A stretch of 64,000 bases of DNA, from positions 8,742,001 through 8,806,000 of the forward strand of contig OY294049.1 in NCBI GenBank assembly GCA_958510825.1. Direction: 5' to 3'. Shown in pieces: positions 33,561-44,457 of this stretch; position 1 is the stretch's first letter, and each line of letters begins with the position of its first letter. Source of the stretch: Brachypterus glaber. Its lineage: Eukaryota; Arthropoda; Insecta; Coleoptera; Kateretidae. Under the pieces are notes generated by a model. That model worked only from the letters and a program-made list of their open reading frames with translations. It made no database searches and was not told where the DNA came from. The position numbers and the translations under genes are program-made.

Positions 33561-33594
33561 TTGAGGAAGGAATAAATAATTTCGAAACGTTGAC
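33561..33594 (+). ncRNA. Penelope-type 3' end motif (hammerhead-like)
   Basis: TTGAGGAAGGAATAAATAAT followed by TTCGAAACGTTGAC. The GAGGAAGG...CGAAACGTTG layout is the one seen at Penelope-like element 3' ends. No RT or GIY-YIG frame remains upstream, so this is a 3' relic. The stem is weak. Confidence 0.4.
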
Positions 33595-34825
33595 AATCTG
33601 AAAACCATTTTATTCGTAACTGTATAATATACAGTGTATATGTAATACATATGTAACATGTATTAATAAAGTTTGCGAAGGCTTCTTGTCCCACTGTTTT
33701 CCACGCTTAGACCGAGAGACCGAGTGATCAGTAACCTAATTATTACTGGTCTGCATTTAAATCAATAATTTCCGCTAGATGGCGCCACCGACTATTTTAG
33801 ATATTTAAATGCACAAAATTACCCTCTGCACGGTATTACCCCACTTTTCCCTAAGCATTAAAAAACCGGTCCTTAAATGTAGTTTTTATTAAAAGTTTCT
33901 CTTTTGGGATAACCAACAAAACGACTTTTTATGTTTGCGTAAAATCCAGAGTATATGGAAGATTTATTACTTTAGATAGAGCTGCAGTGAATTGACTATA
34001 AAAAAAAATATTTTAAGATTAATTTATTGACTCTAGCCTACTCTTATAAAACTTATATAGAATATATATCGAAGAGGTAAAAATTGGTTTTTATTTTTGA
34101 TTGATCACAAATAATTTATATTATAAATAAGAGTTGATATATTTTTAAGAAAAAACTGTCCTATTTTTTTAACAGATTTAAAAAACTATATTTAAGAATA
34201 AAATAATAATTTGTAAGGAGTTTTGCATTAGTTATTTATAGTAAACAAGCTATAAAATACTATGTTGTAGGTATGTAATAAGCTATCATACCAAAATTAG
34301 TTAATAATGTATTTAAGGGTACAAAATACGAATTTATAGAGATTATAATCTCAAGACCAGAACGGTCTAACCCACTTTGCGCTTGTCTGTTTTTTGTTTT
34401 TGCTTATTCTTGTCAGTGGTGCTCCTATGAGGGTCAGGGGTGGGGGTCCACTGTTTAATTGGTAAAATTGAGTAGCAGATTTGAAATATTGGGGGTACAG
34501 TTGGAAAATTGGTGAGTAAATTCCGTTAGGGGTTTTTTCTTGAGTTGGGAAAATTGGAGTACAGTTGGGATTTTTTTCAGAGGTGATGACCTTTTTTTTT
34601 AGTCATCAAAGTTTTCTGTCAGGGGTAAAACTTTTTTTTGGAGTTGGGAAATTTCTGTATTTAAGTTAAGTGAAATATTTGGTTGTTTATTATTAAATTC
34701 TTGAAATTTTTTTATATAATGTTAAAGTTATTTATTTAAAACTAAAACAACATTTAAAATTAGTAGGGATAAAAAATATATTAACGGTCCTATTCTCTTA
34801 AGCAATTATTTATTTAATTATTTAA

Positions 34826-34855
34826 CTACCGGTTTCGGCGTTAGCCATCTTCAGG
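34826..34855 (-). ncRNA. Penelope-type hammerhead-like motif, minus strand
   Basis: The minus strand reads CCTGAAGATGGCTAACGCC then GAAACCGGTAG. The stem GGC/GCC closes a TAAC loop between CTGAAGAT and CGAAACCGG cores. Same architecture as 21431-21469 with an unrelated stem. No coding remnant nearby. Confidence 0.5.
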
Positions 34856-35379
34856 TTATAATTAAATCATGAGTAGGTATAACACCCTACGATATAGCAT
34901 CAGTAAGGAAAAAAATTAACATTATGCTGTATATGAACAAAACTTATTAAAAAAACTACATTATATGTAAAAAACTTGAACAAATCCCTAGCAAAGAAAT
35001 GAGGGATGTAAAATTAAATATTTTTTCATTATTACAAAAAGTAATATGAAAACCCGTTTTCTGTGTGCTGAAGAGTTCCGATTCTTTTAAATTTTCTGCA
35101 CGTTTAACCTAGAATATTCCACTTAAACAGGTATCCCGTAAGAATTTATCGGACTTAAACTAAAAAATAAACTTGCTATAACTTTTGAAGGGTATAATAT
35201 AAATTTCTCTCGTTTATTGCTACTGAAAAACTTTATAAATACTAATAATGTTATTAATAATACATATATTTTATTACTCTTGTTTGTATTATGGTCTGAC
35301 ATACGGTAAGAAAGAGGGAGGTTGGAGCACAAAACGCTTTGATTAAAGCGAATTCAACGTGAACGTGTTTTTTTTAATG

Positions 35380-35760
35380 GCCTTTTTTAGCATGTCCCAC
35401 ACGTTCTCACAAGGATTCATGTCAGCTGAGTTTGCTGGCCAGTTAATTCTTCGACATTCCATTGCTGTAGCATATTGGTAACCCTTCTTGTGCGGTGGAG
35501 AGTGGCGTTATCGTTCATAAAAATGAAACTATCTCCAATTTCGTTTCGCAATGGAAAGACGATGGTTGAATAATGTTTTGGGTTGAAAAGTTTTGGCGAT
35601 GTGTGTATTCCAAATTTTGTTGAAAATAACCGGGGTTTTTGTCAAAATTTTTGAGATTTTTAAAGATTTTTGAAATACTACTGAAATTTTCTTCACATAG
35701 TGGTTCACCCTTCCGGTAGACCATAAACTAGCCAATATTGCTCGCCGGAATACCTTTTAT
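35380..35760 (-). pseudogene. Tc1/mariner transposase fragment, copy 2
   Basis: On the minus strand it reads ...FMNDNATLHRTRRVTN, then after a frameshift MECRRINWPANSADMNPCEN followed by VWDMLKKAIKKN. These are the second and third acidic regions of a Tc1-like transposase, same family as 25240-25650. It extends about 20 residues further at the C-terminus. The preceding ~200 bp also matches that copy. Stops and frameshifts make it dead. Confidence 0.8.
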
Positions 35761-36179
35761 CAGTGCTCTTGAAACCTTTTTGCTAAGTTAAGAATTTCAA
35801 AATTAAATTTTAAAATCTATTGTCAATATAAACTGTTTTCAGATTTAAATATCTAAAATGAAAATTCGTTTCAATTTCGTTTAAAACCTTCGTAGATAAA
35901 TGGATAAACGGAAATATAGACGAAGAATATTTTACTATGAAAAGGTTATTTTTTATTAAATGGCATTTTTATATGGTGTCACATCAACCAGACGAAAAAA
36001 AAGATATTCCAATATATTTCTAGTTTTACTTTGAATGAATCCTAAATTTTTGTCCCATAACGGAGCAAAAAACTTTAAAAATTAAATCCGGTCTCAGAGA
36101 AGAGATCTTGAAAAAAAAGTATATTTTTTTTATTAATTTTGTTTTGAAAGTTTTTTTTTTAAGTATTTGGGAAAATGCA

Positions 36180-36545
36180 ACATACCATTTACTGTGAATA
36201 GTATATAATGGAATGAGCAGCATTACATATCGGCTTGTTATTTTTAATGTAGATACATCTGTTTAAAAAAAAAAGGAAAATAAAAAGCAATTAAAAAAAT
36301 GTCTAAAATTTTAAAAAGTCCATTAAAATGTAATGAGAGTAAAAACCCTTTATTATACTATTCAAGTTTTCAAATTTATTTTTTTATTTTCGTGTTTGGA
36401 AAACAAATTTTTTGGTTTTTTTTTGAAAAAAATATTTTTTTTTCAAATTTTTTTCGTTTTTCAAAAAGCTTTTTTTTATATGCATCCACTGTGAATAGTA
36501 TATAATGGAATGCGCAGCATTACATATCTTCACGGCTTGTTTAAT
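36180..36545 (+). repeat. Two family B ends in tandem
   Basis: TGTGAATAGTATATAATGGA followed by ATG(A/C)GCAGCATTACATATC occurs at 36190-36235 and again at 36490-36535. Each precedes CGGCTTGTT, separated by ~300 bp of A/T-rich filler. Short open frames starting MECAALHIFTACL derive from this repeat. Confidence 0.7.
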
Positions 36546-36790
36546 TAATGAGTTTTTTGTATTTATGTATATTTCATTTAAAAGGACAATTTTTATAACA
36601 AAGTGTAGTTATATATACACTGTATATAGTATACAGTACGGTCCAAAAGTCACCCCTACTCTTATAGTAGCAGTTATTTTTAAATTTACAAAGACATAGG
36701 CGTCGCATCGTGCCGTTACGTATTGTGATTTGTTTACTTAGTTAAGGTGACATAAAGGGGTGATTTTCGTGAAAAAGTTTTCTAAATACT

Positions 36791-37664
36791 ATTAGTTCAG
36801 TCAAATAATAAATGTAAATTACAATAAATGTACACGGGCTGGTACGGGTTGACATTTTGAAAGGTAGTAGTGGATGGTAACAAAACACTTCCGTTATTTA
36901 GTTTTTCACCGGGTGATTTGCCTAAGGGGTATCCGCTATCTTGAATTTTAGGAGTGAGTTGCTTAATATGCATCTTACGATAAAAATGCATATAACCAAT
37001 TTTGTTAAGGATAAATTTTCCAACAATTTTTGTTTGGATCATTTTTTTAATATAATAATAAAAATCGAGTTAATTTAAAAATAGCCATGTTGGAGGTAAA
37101 ATTGTTTTTTTTACTGTTTTTCAGCCAAATTATTCATCGGACAATATGAGCAAACTTGAAGCTCTTAAAATTTTCTATAAGTTTCATATATTATAAATTT
37201 TCATAGGTACTTTGGTACGGTTACATAGGGCGCAACTCGACTTTCTCGCGCCCCCTTGAACCGTAACAAGATACTTATGAAAATGCATAATATATAAAAT
37301 TTATAGAGAATTTCAAGAGCTACAAGTTCCTTCATAACTTTTATCTTCCGATGAATAATTTGACTAAAAAATCGAAAAAAACAATTTTATTTCCAACATG
37401 GCTATTTTTAAATTAACTCAATTTTTACTAATTAAAAAAATGATCCAAACAAAAATTTTTGGAAATTTTCTCCTTAACAAAATTGGTTATACGCATTTTC
37501 ATCGTAAGATGCATATTTAGCGAGGTAACTGCACTCACCCCTAAAATTAAAGATAGCAGACTTTTTACGCAAATCACCCGGTGAAAAACTAACAGGAGTG
37601 TTCTGTTACCATCCACTTTAATTAAATTTAACATAGGAATTTCTAGTTATTTGACTGGACTATA
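36791..37664. mobile_element. Foldback element, ~875 bp
   Basis: Ends are CAGTCAAATAA and TTATTTGACTG. Inverted internal landmarks are GTTTTTCACCGGGTGATTTG against CAAATCACCCGGTGAAAAAC, and AAAAATAGCCATGTTGGA against TCCAACATGGCTATTTTT. The centre near 37225 carries GGGCGCAACTCGACTTTCTC, a GC-richer tip. A one-arm copy lies at 51535-51750. Confidence 0.8.
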
Positions 37665-38089
37665 TTACAAAAATATTAGTATAATAGCTATTATGATAAA
37701 TAATTCAATACCAACATCCGCTTATGACTAAAAAGTTTTAAAAACTTTACAAACATTAAAAAGATAAAGTTTTAAAGTTTTTTTTGTCAATAAATAAAGA
37801 TTTCTAACTAAAGTTTGTTAAATGCTTTATTTTTTATATATTTTTTAACGGTTTAAACATTATTTTTCTTTAAAAGCGCTAAACCTGCTACCAAAGGCCA
37901 ATTTTAGATTGAAAAAAGAATAAAATTAATTGGTTTTCGTTCTTTGTAAAGTGAAAAAGTTTTACTCAATGCCAGTTTTTAACGCTAAAGTTATTTTTTT
38001 TAAGAGAAATTTTACATAGAATTTCATGTTGGTTAAATATTATTTTAGTTTAATCTACTTATACAAGGGCGTATCCAGGTTTTTTTTTC

Positions 38090-38715
38090 GAATTTGAAGT
38101 TGTAGGGTCCACTAGGAAAAGAGCCTGCATATTTGCTTCGCTTTGTGTCCTTATCGTTCTGGGGGAGTAAAAAAGCTATAGCGCCGCAGGCGAATTTTTT
38201 CAGAAATATTATAGTCTATTTTAATTTTAAAAGTGTTACTATTTAAGTTTAAATGCAAGAATACTCTAGCGCCGCAGCCGAAAATTTTTACGAATTTAAA
38301 GCTGTATGTTCCACTACATATTTGCTTCGCTTTGTGCCCGTTCTGGTGGAGTAAAAAAGCTATAGCGCCGCAGGCGAATTTTTTTTAGAAATATTTTAAT
38401 TTTAAAGGGGTTACTATTTAAAGTTTAAATGCAAGAAAAATGTAGCGCCGCAGGCGAAATTTTTTACGAATTTGAAAGTGTATGTTCCACTGCATATTTG
38501 CTTCGCTTTGTGGAGTAAAAAAGCTATAGCGCCGCAGCCGATTTTTTTTAGAAATTTTATAGTCTATTTTAATTTTAAAAGTGTTTTAAAAGCCAAACCA
38601 AGCGAAAATTTTTCAGAATTTGAAGCTGTATGGTCCACTTGGAGAAGAGCCTGGATATTTGCTTTGCTTTGTGTCCTTATCGTTTGGACTTTGTGGGAGT
38701 AAAAATAAAGTTAAA
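38090..38715 (+). repeat. ~185-bp tandem repeat with GC-rich core
   Basis: About 3.5 units. Each contains TAGCGCCGCAGGCGAA or TAGCGCCGCAGCCGAA (38179, 38267, 38363, 38443, 38527), ATATTTGCTTCGCTTTGTG and GTCTATTTTAATTTTAAAAG. Units vary in length by internal deletion. Any frame across it is a repeat artefact. Confidence 0.8.
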
Positions 38716-39164
38716 ATAACTACGGACTTATAGTTTTGTAACGGAAAATCAATTTTTTTTCTTGGTTCTACGTTTAAATCCATGGATTTTTTGAAAGCTG
38801 CTCCTTGATAAAAAAGTGTGGCAGCTCAAAATGGAACTAAATCCATTAAAATTTAAAGGCACCTACCTGTTTTTCGAATAAAACATATTTCTATATGAAA
38901 CATCTGAAAAAAAATGAGGGTTCGTTTTTGACCTAAATGAACATTTATAGGGGTGGGACCCTAAAAAAATCCATTTTTTAATTTTGACTAGGCACCCTAA
39001 TGCATATTCATTGTATACTTTGTAGTAACTTCTTCATATATGAAGCTATTATAATTATAATAGCTCTATTTCATAACAGTTATTTTCCATAAACATATCA
39101 TAACATCTTCATGAAGTATTGGGGTAGTTAAATTATAAAATATAGCTCTAGAGATACAACGTGA

Positions 39165-39300
39165 TTCACCTAAGACAAATCACATGATTTGTTGTGTTAT
39201 TGCTAAAGCTATCAAAATAAAATATCAGTGAATATAGACCCAACAAGCTACAAGTTTGCCCAAACAAAAGTTTTCCACTAGTTTTTGTTTTTGAGCTGCA
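39165..39300 (+). repeat. Inverted-repeat arm, partner at 43087-43250
   Basis: GTGATTCACCTAAGACAAAT, TAGACCCAACAAGCTACAAG and CAAAAGTTTTCCACTAG match the reverse complement of 43087-43250. Outer words CTATTTCATAAC and GTTATGGAATAAAGG also pair, so the two may be ends of one ~4.2-kb element enclosing the LINE at 39.7 kb. Confidence 0.65.
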
Positions 39301-39528
39301 ATTATACTTATCCAAATTTTAAACATAACTGAAAATGCAAATTTTCGAAACTTCATTAATTTTTGCTTATAGTAAATTCATTTTTTAAACCAACCTTAAA
39401 TATTTTTGCAACATAAATAAATAAATAATATGATATTTAGTATTTTTAACAACCCTCGTATATTAGAAAAAAAGTACGCAAGTAAGTCATGCAAGTACCT
39501 AAACTAGCCCCTAGATGGAAATAATAGT

Positions 39529-39664
39529 TATTTATGGTACTAGTGGGTAAAGTAAGATATTGCCCATGAAAAAATTAACCTGCGAGGCGTCAGCCAAGCA
39601 GGTTAATTTTCGAAAGGGCAATATCGGTTCACCCATGAGTGCCATACAAGGTTTTATCCAATAA
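39529..39664 (+). repeat. LINE-interrupted repeat, left part
   Basis: ATGGTACTAGTGGGTAAAGT, ATATTGCCC, AACCTGCGAGGCGTCAGCCA, GGGCAATATCGGTT, ATACAAGGTTTTATCCAATA. This is the same series as 47712-47836. It contains a hairpin: GTGGGTAAAGTAAGATATTGC against GCAATATCGGTTCACCCAT. Confidence 0.8.
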
Positions 39665-41929
39665 AATCTGATATCTGATCTGACCAGAATAAAACAGCGA
39701 TCTTCTTGTATAGATAATATCTTAACCAATTACAATAACACAGAAGTAGCAACCGGTGTCGTAGACCCCTGCATATCGGATCACCTTGGCCAATTTTTAA
39801 TTTTCAAAAACTACCAAAGGCCTCGGGCGGAATTCTCCTTCAGGCGAAGGTTGGATACTTCCGGGATAAGCTTATTTCGTGAAAAAATGGCAAATGCTGA
39901 CTGGCAGATTTTTAGTACCATTAAAGATGTAAATTTTCTTTCTAATATCCTAATAAACAGATACAAATCTTCAGTAGAGGAGTGTTTTCCTTTAAAAAAA
40001 TGTATAAATAGCGGTAAACCACCGGTTAAATGGTTTAACAAGTTTTTATTTGATTTGCGTGATAAAGTATCTTGCTTGAGAATTAAAGCAAACACTACCA
40101 GACTACAAAAGGATGAAGAAAAATATAAAAAATTACGTTTAGAATACAAAAAACAAATTATTTTTCACAAGAAAAAATCATATGAACACTATCTAAAAAA
40201 TTCAAAAAATAAAAGTAGGGACACATGGAGATTAATTGAATCGCATAAGCCAAGAAAAACAAAACCTGGCTCAAAAATTACGCATGATGAATTTAACATT
40301 TTTTTTTCCTCGGTTGCAGATAATTTAATTGACTCCATCCCTGACTCAAATGTAAACTACAAAGATTATCTTAAAAAGGCTCCATCAAATAAAAAATGCC
40401 TATTTCTAAACCCCGTAAGCCCAAGCGAAGTATATAATACAATCCTTGCCTTGAAAAATTCAAATTCTAGTGATATATATGAATTAAATTCAAGTCACTT
40501 AAAAAACACGGCTGATATAATAAAATTTCCCCTAACCGAACTATTTAACTTGTGCCTTGAACAGGGAGTTTTTCCTGACGCTTTTAAACTGGCTAAGGTG
40601 ATCCCGATATTTAAAAAAGGAGACCACAACAATACAAATAACTTTCGTCCTATATCAATACTACCAATATTTGGCAAAGTACTAGAAAAACTAATTAATA
40701 TTAGACTAATTACTTTTTTAGAAGCGAGTAATATGTTTAGCGAACGGCAATTTGGTTTCCGCAGGGGTCGTTCGACGATTCAAGCCATCTCAAAACTACT
40801 GGAGGATGTAGTGGAGGGCCTTGAGGGGGGCGAGCATAGTAATATAACTTTGTTCGACCTCACCAAGGCGTTCGACTGCGTCCCCCATCCAAAACTGTTG
40901 GAAAAAATGAAACACTTTGGGATTCATGGTATGGCACTGTTACTTTTTTCATCTTATCTTACAAAAAGAAAGCAATGCGTTTTTTATAATGATATGTTAT
41001 CAGAAATGGTAGAGATCAATATAGGGGTCCCCCAGGGGTCCATATTGGGCCCTATATTGTTCCTATTATTTATCAACGATTTGCCCTTCTGTTTAGAACC
41101 AGAAAAAACAATTTTTTTTGCAGACGATTCGTCTATGATCAACAAAAATAAAGATATTGAGACCCTTGAAGGTAACAGTGAAATACTAAAAAATAAAATG
41201 GAAAATTGGTTTAACTCAAATAAACTAAAATTAAATAAGGCAAAAACTCAAAACCTATTAATTTCTACCAACCAAAATTTAACCTGCAACAATTCAGTCA
41301 AGCTGCTTGGTATCTTTATCGACGACTCTCTCAAATGGACAGTCCATGTAGACTACCTGGCCCAAAAACTCTCAAGCGTCACATACTTAATAAGAGAATT
41401 AAATAAAACAATGAATACAAACATCCTTTTAACAACTTACCATGCTAATTTTCACTCACTTATAAGCTATGGTACCATTTTATGGGGTAACAGTACAAGC
41501 TCAAACAGAATATTTATTCTTCAAAAAAGATGCGTCAGAATAATTGCTGGCCTAAAATACAATGACCATTGTAGATCTTCTTTCATTAAGTTTGGTATCA
41601 TGTCTTTACCTTGCATTTATATTTTTCAAACACTGCTTGACATTAAAAATAATTTTAAAAAGTATGAAACGTTCACAAATAAACATAGTTACCCTACCAG
41701 CTCAGCAAATAAGGAATTTTTATTAAAAAATAAATCCTTCAAATATGTTAAATCTCAAAAGAATAGTCCAGATATAGGTATTTTTAACAAATTACCAGAC
41801 AGTTACAAAGATCTGCCTTTAAAAAAGTTTAAAAGCTTGGTGAGCTCTATGTTGTGCAGGCTCTGCTTCTACTCTGTGGAGGAATATATGGATGCATCCA
41901 TGGACACGCTGGATTTTACCAAATGGTAA
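39665..41929 (+). pseudogene. LINE ORF2, open for 754 codons
   Basis: Uninterrupted frame from 39665 (just after a TAA) to the stop at 41929. It starts inside the endonuclease (RIKQRSSCIDNILTNYNNTE, then VVDPCISDHLGQ with the catalytic SDH). A linker follows, then the reverse transcriptase: FRPISILPIFGK, LFDLTKAFD (first catalytic Asp near codon 398), GVPQGSILGP, FFADDS (Asp-Asp at 41123-41128). Next is the thumb KLLGIFIDDSLKWTVHVDYL and a C-terminal domain with SYGTILWGNS. It belongs to the jockey-like group. The endonuclease N-terminus and ORF1 are missing and no ATG precedes the domain, so it is a dead-on-arrival copy. The absence of stops points to a recent insertion. Confidence 0.9.
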
Positions 41930-42055
41930 TATATCAGTTTTTTTTTTTTAAATGTAAATGTATTTGTAATTTGAATTTGCAATTTGAATATTTTGTATTT
42001 TATATGACTTGTGTAAGAATTTTTAGAAATTTGAAGGCACCAATAAATTAATCTA
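39665..42055 (+). mobile_element. 5'-truncated LINE inserted in a repeat
   Basis: Begins mid-endonuclease near 39668 and ends after the 3' UTR at about CACCAATAAATTAATCTAAT (42040-42055). Both flanks match the continuous sequence at 47700-48025, which is the uninterrupted target. No long target duplication is visible. About 9 bp of the target (TAGCTTAGG) are not found at the junctions. Confidence 0.88.
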
Positions 42056-42222
42056 ATCTAAGAAATTCATATTTTTAATAAACATTTTAATGACATTTAC
42101 AAGAAAATAAGTGACAGTTGAGTGGGTAAAATAAATAATTATCCACTCAATAAAGTAAAAGCCACGCGAGGGTTATTATTGAGTTTATCTATTTAAAATA
42201 AAGCTGGTAATTGTCTCATTAT
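42056..42222 (+). repeat. LINE-interrupted repeat, right part
   Basis: AATTCATATTTTTAATAAAC, AAGTGACAGTTGAGTGGGTA, AGTAAAAGCCACGCGAGG, TTATTGAGTTTATCTATTTA, AAAGCTGGTAATTGTC. Same series as 47850-48005. Confidence 0.8.
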
Positions 42223-42246
42223 CTGTATGTATTGGATAAAGTATTT

Positions 42247-42473
42247 TATCCACGGTCGTGATTAAAAGGCCTATGAATCACGAGTCTGTAAAAATAAATC
42301 GTTTAAAATTTAAAACGGTCATGGATAAAGTTTAGTATTATACTCGCGTATAATAGCTATTAATCATTCAGGTGATTAGGTCACTCGCCTTTCGGCTCGT
42401 GTCCCAAAATTCACCTTTACTGATTAATAGCAATTATTATACGCTCATTGAATAATATACTATTATCCAATAC
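42247..42473. repeat. Double structured palindrome, copy 2
   Basis: Nearly the same as 17774-17993: TTTATCCACGGTCGTGATTA ... ATGGATAAAG, then TACTCGCGTATAATAGCTAT with the tip TCACTCGCCTTTCGGCTCG. Flanked by TATTGGATAAAG and TTATCCAATAC, which extend the pairing. Confidence 0.8.
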
Positions 42474-42479
42474 ATCAAT

Positions 42480-43086
42480 ATAAAGACTTAGATTAATCTT
42501 AAGATTACTGCCGTCAATTTACTAAGAAATTGGCATTTTATTCATTGTTTATAAATTATCTCATGTCTCCCCTAGCAACGTGAGGTAATATTTTTACCCC
42601 ACACTTTTAGAAAAGGCAGCTTTTCACAAAATACTTACATTTTAGGGGTTGTGTGCGTTTATCCCGGGATCCCATTTAATTTAACTATAATTATAATTTA
42701 ATTTGAATAAAGTAAGTTTTTGCCTTTTTGTCCTTCTGATGGTCCACCGATCCTTTGACGATAGCCGCATATTGAAAATGTCTCCTTTTTAAATGTTAAG
42801 GTTTGTTTATCCAATTTAAAAAATATTTAGGTTTGACAATTTACAAAACTCTTATGAAATTTAAAGTCTCATCTTGAAAATGTAAGTGGAGATGAAAATA
42901 GATGAAATTCATAGGATTCTTGTTTATAGTCCTAAAAAAATATATTACTAAATTTAAAAATTAAATAATTTAAAATTATTAAATATTTTTTAGCCAATTA
43001 ACAAAAAATAACAAATATTTTACTATTATATTATCTTATTTAAAATAATAATAATAATAATTAAAATGACTTCTAAATACTTTTTT
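42480..43086. other. AT-rich intergenic DNA
   Basis: No coding signal or clear repeat. Confidence 0.35.
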
Positions 43087-43250
43087 TTTCGAAAACAAAA
43101 GCTAGTAGAAAACTTTTGTTTGAGCATACTTATAGCTTGTTGGGTCTATTATTAACTGGTATAAATTTTATTTTGATAACTTTAATAATAACGTCATAAT
43201 TCAAGTGATTTCTGTTAGGTGAATCACCCTGTGTTATGGAATAAAGGTAT
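43087..43250 (-). repeat. Inverted-repeat arm, partner at 39165-39300
   Basis: CTAGTAGAAAACTTTTGTTT, CTTGTTGGGTCTATT, GTTAGGTGAATCACCCTGTG. The last word is the likely element end. Confidence 0.65.
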
Positions 43251-43648
43251 AATAATAATTATGGAGTTCAATTATGGTTCTTACTAAATGCACGGCTGTC
43301 ACTGTTTATGCTTATACAATAAATAGGCTTAGTTTACACCGTGGGTACTATATTTTAAGTTTAGGTACTATTTATCTAGCTATCTCTGTTTACAAAATGC
43401 TATTAACAGAGCTAGGTAGATAAAAATTACCTGGACTTAAAATAAATTCCCTATGGTATAAACGTAGCCATAGCGCATAGTTAATATGGACTTGGTGAGA
43501 CTTGTTACTTTTGTTGTAGAAACTATAATTTATACCTATATAATAATTTTATAAAATGCTTTTTAGTTTTTTTTTTAAACACATGGCCACGAGTTCGAGG
43601 GCCTCTTAAAACCTCAATTGCTGGACTGCTTTTCTAAAAAGATTGATT

Positions 43649-43651
<3 letters not shown>

Positions 43652-43709
<58 letters not shown>
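43652..43709. repeat. (TA)n microsatellite, ~29 units
   Basis: Perfect alternating TA tract of about 58 bp, prone to cruciform formation and length variation. Confidence 0.95.
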
Positions 43710-43713
<4 letters not shown>

Positions 43714-43934
43714 TGTAGAATGATGCATATTCCGAACTAGTGGATGTTTCCACGAGTGAAGACTAAACTTTTTCTACGACTGAAGTTTTATACATTAATT
43801 TTTTTAATAAATTACACAATAACCTAAAGTTTTAATAAAAAACAATAATTTACATCCAATAATTAATTTTTTATCTAATAGTTTAATATGTTGTAGTAAA
43901 TTTTATATTTCGTTGATTTTGCTAAAAATATAAA

Positions 43935-44005
43935 CCTATTACGGTATATGAAACCTATTACGGAATGTGGTATAAAACGTAATAGGTTTCATATACCGCA
44001 ATAGG
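43935..44005. repeat. 28-bp-arm hairpin
   Basis: Arms 43935-43962 and 43978-44005 pair with one mismatch around a 15-nt loop. Each arm holds CCTATTACGG and AAACCTATTACG. A further CGCTTACGGAATGTG copy follows the hairpin. Confidence 0.85.
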
Positions 44006-44457
44006 TTTTATCCGCTTACGGAATGTGTTATATACCTTAAGAGTTTTCTGTGCGATTTGACTAACATTCTAAGAAAGTCGTAGAAAAATAGGATTAGCAT
44101 TATTAAAAGTCCTTCATCAAATTTCTACCTATTGAAAACTAATAACTTATTAAACTGGACGAGAAACTTTACTGAAATTACTTTATCGAGTTACTGCAAT
44201 ATCCTTTTATACATAACTCGATCAAAAAGAAAATTTAAAAGTTAAATAGTTTTTGCATGTGAAAATAAAGTTTCTAAACCACGTATTTGTAAAATTTATT
44301 ACGTTTATTATATGAGGGTCTAGCTGTTGTGTTTTACACTGAATACAAAATTGATGTAGGTTACCAACGAATTTAGAGTCTATATTGTATTCTGTACAGA
44401 CAGAATATAAAATTTTCAGTTTAAACGTAAATCTATTACAACAAAAAGGAATAAACA

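Larger units (their letters stand above)
33230..35330. other. Non-coding, two Penelope-type 3' motifs
   Basis: AT-rich DNA without genes. It contains the two hammerhead-like motifs listed separately, a G/T-rich patch (34430-34660) with repeated GAGTTGGGAAAATT-like words, and AT-rich filler. Confidence 0.4.

Noticed and set aside
39532..39729. Minus-strand 65-codon frame
   Set aside because: Lies across a hairpin repeat and the LINE junction.
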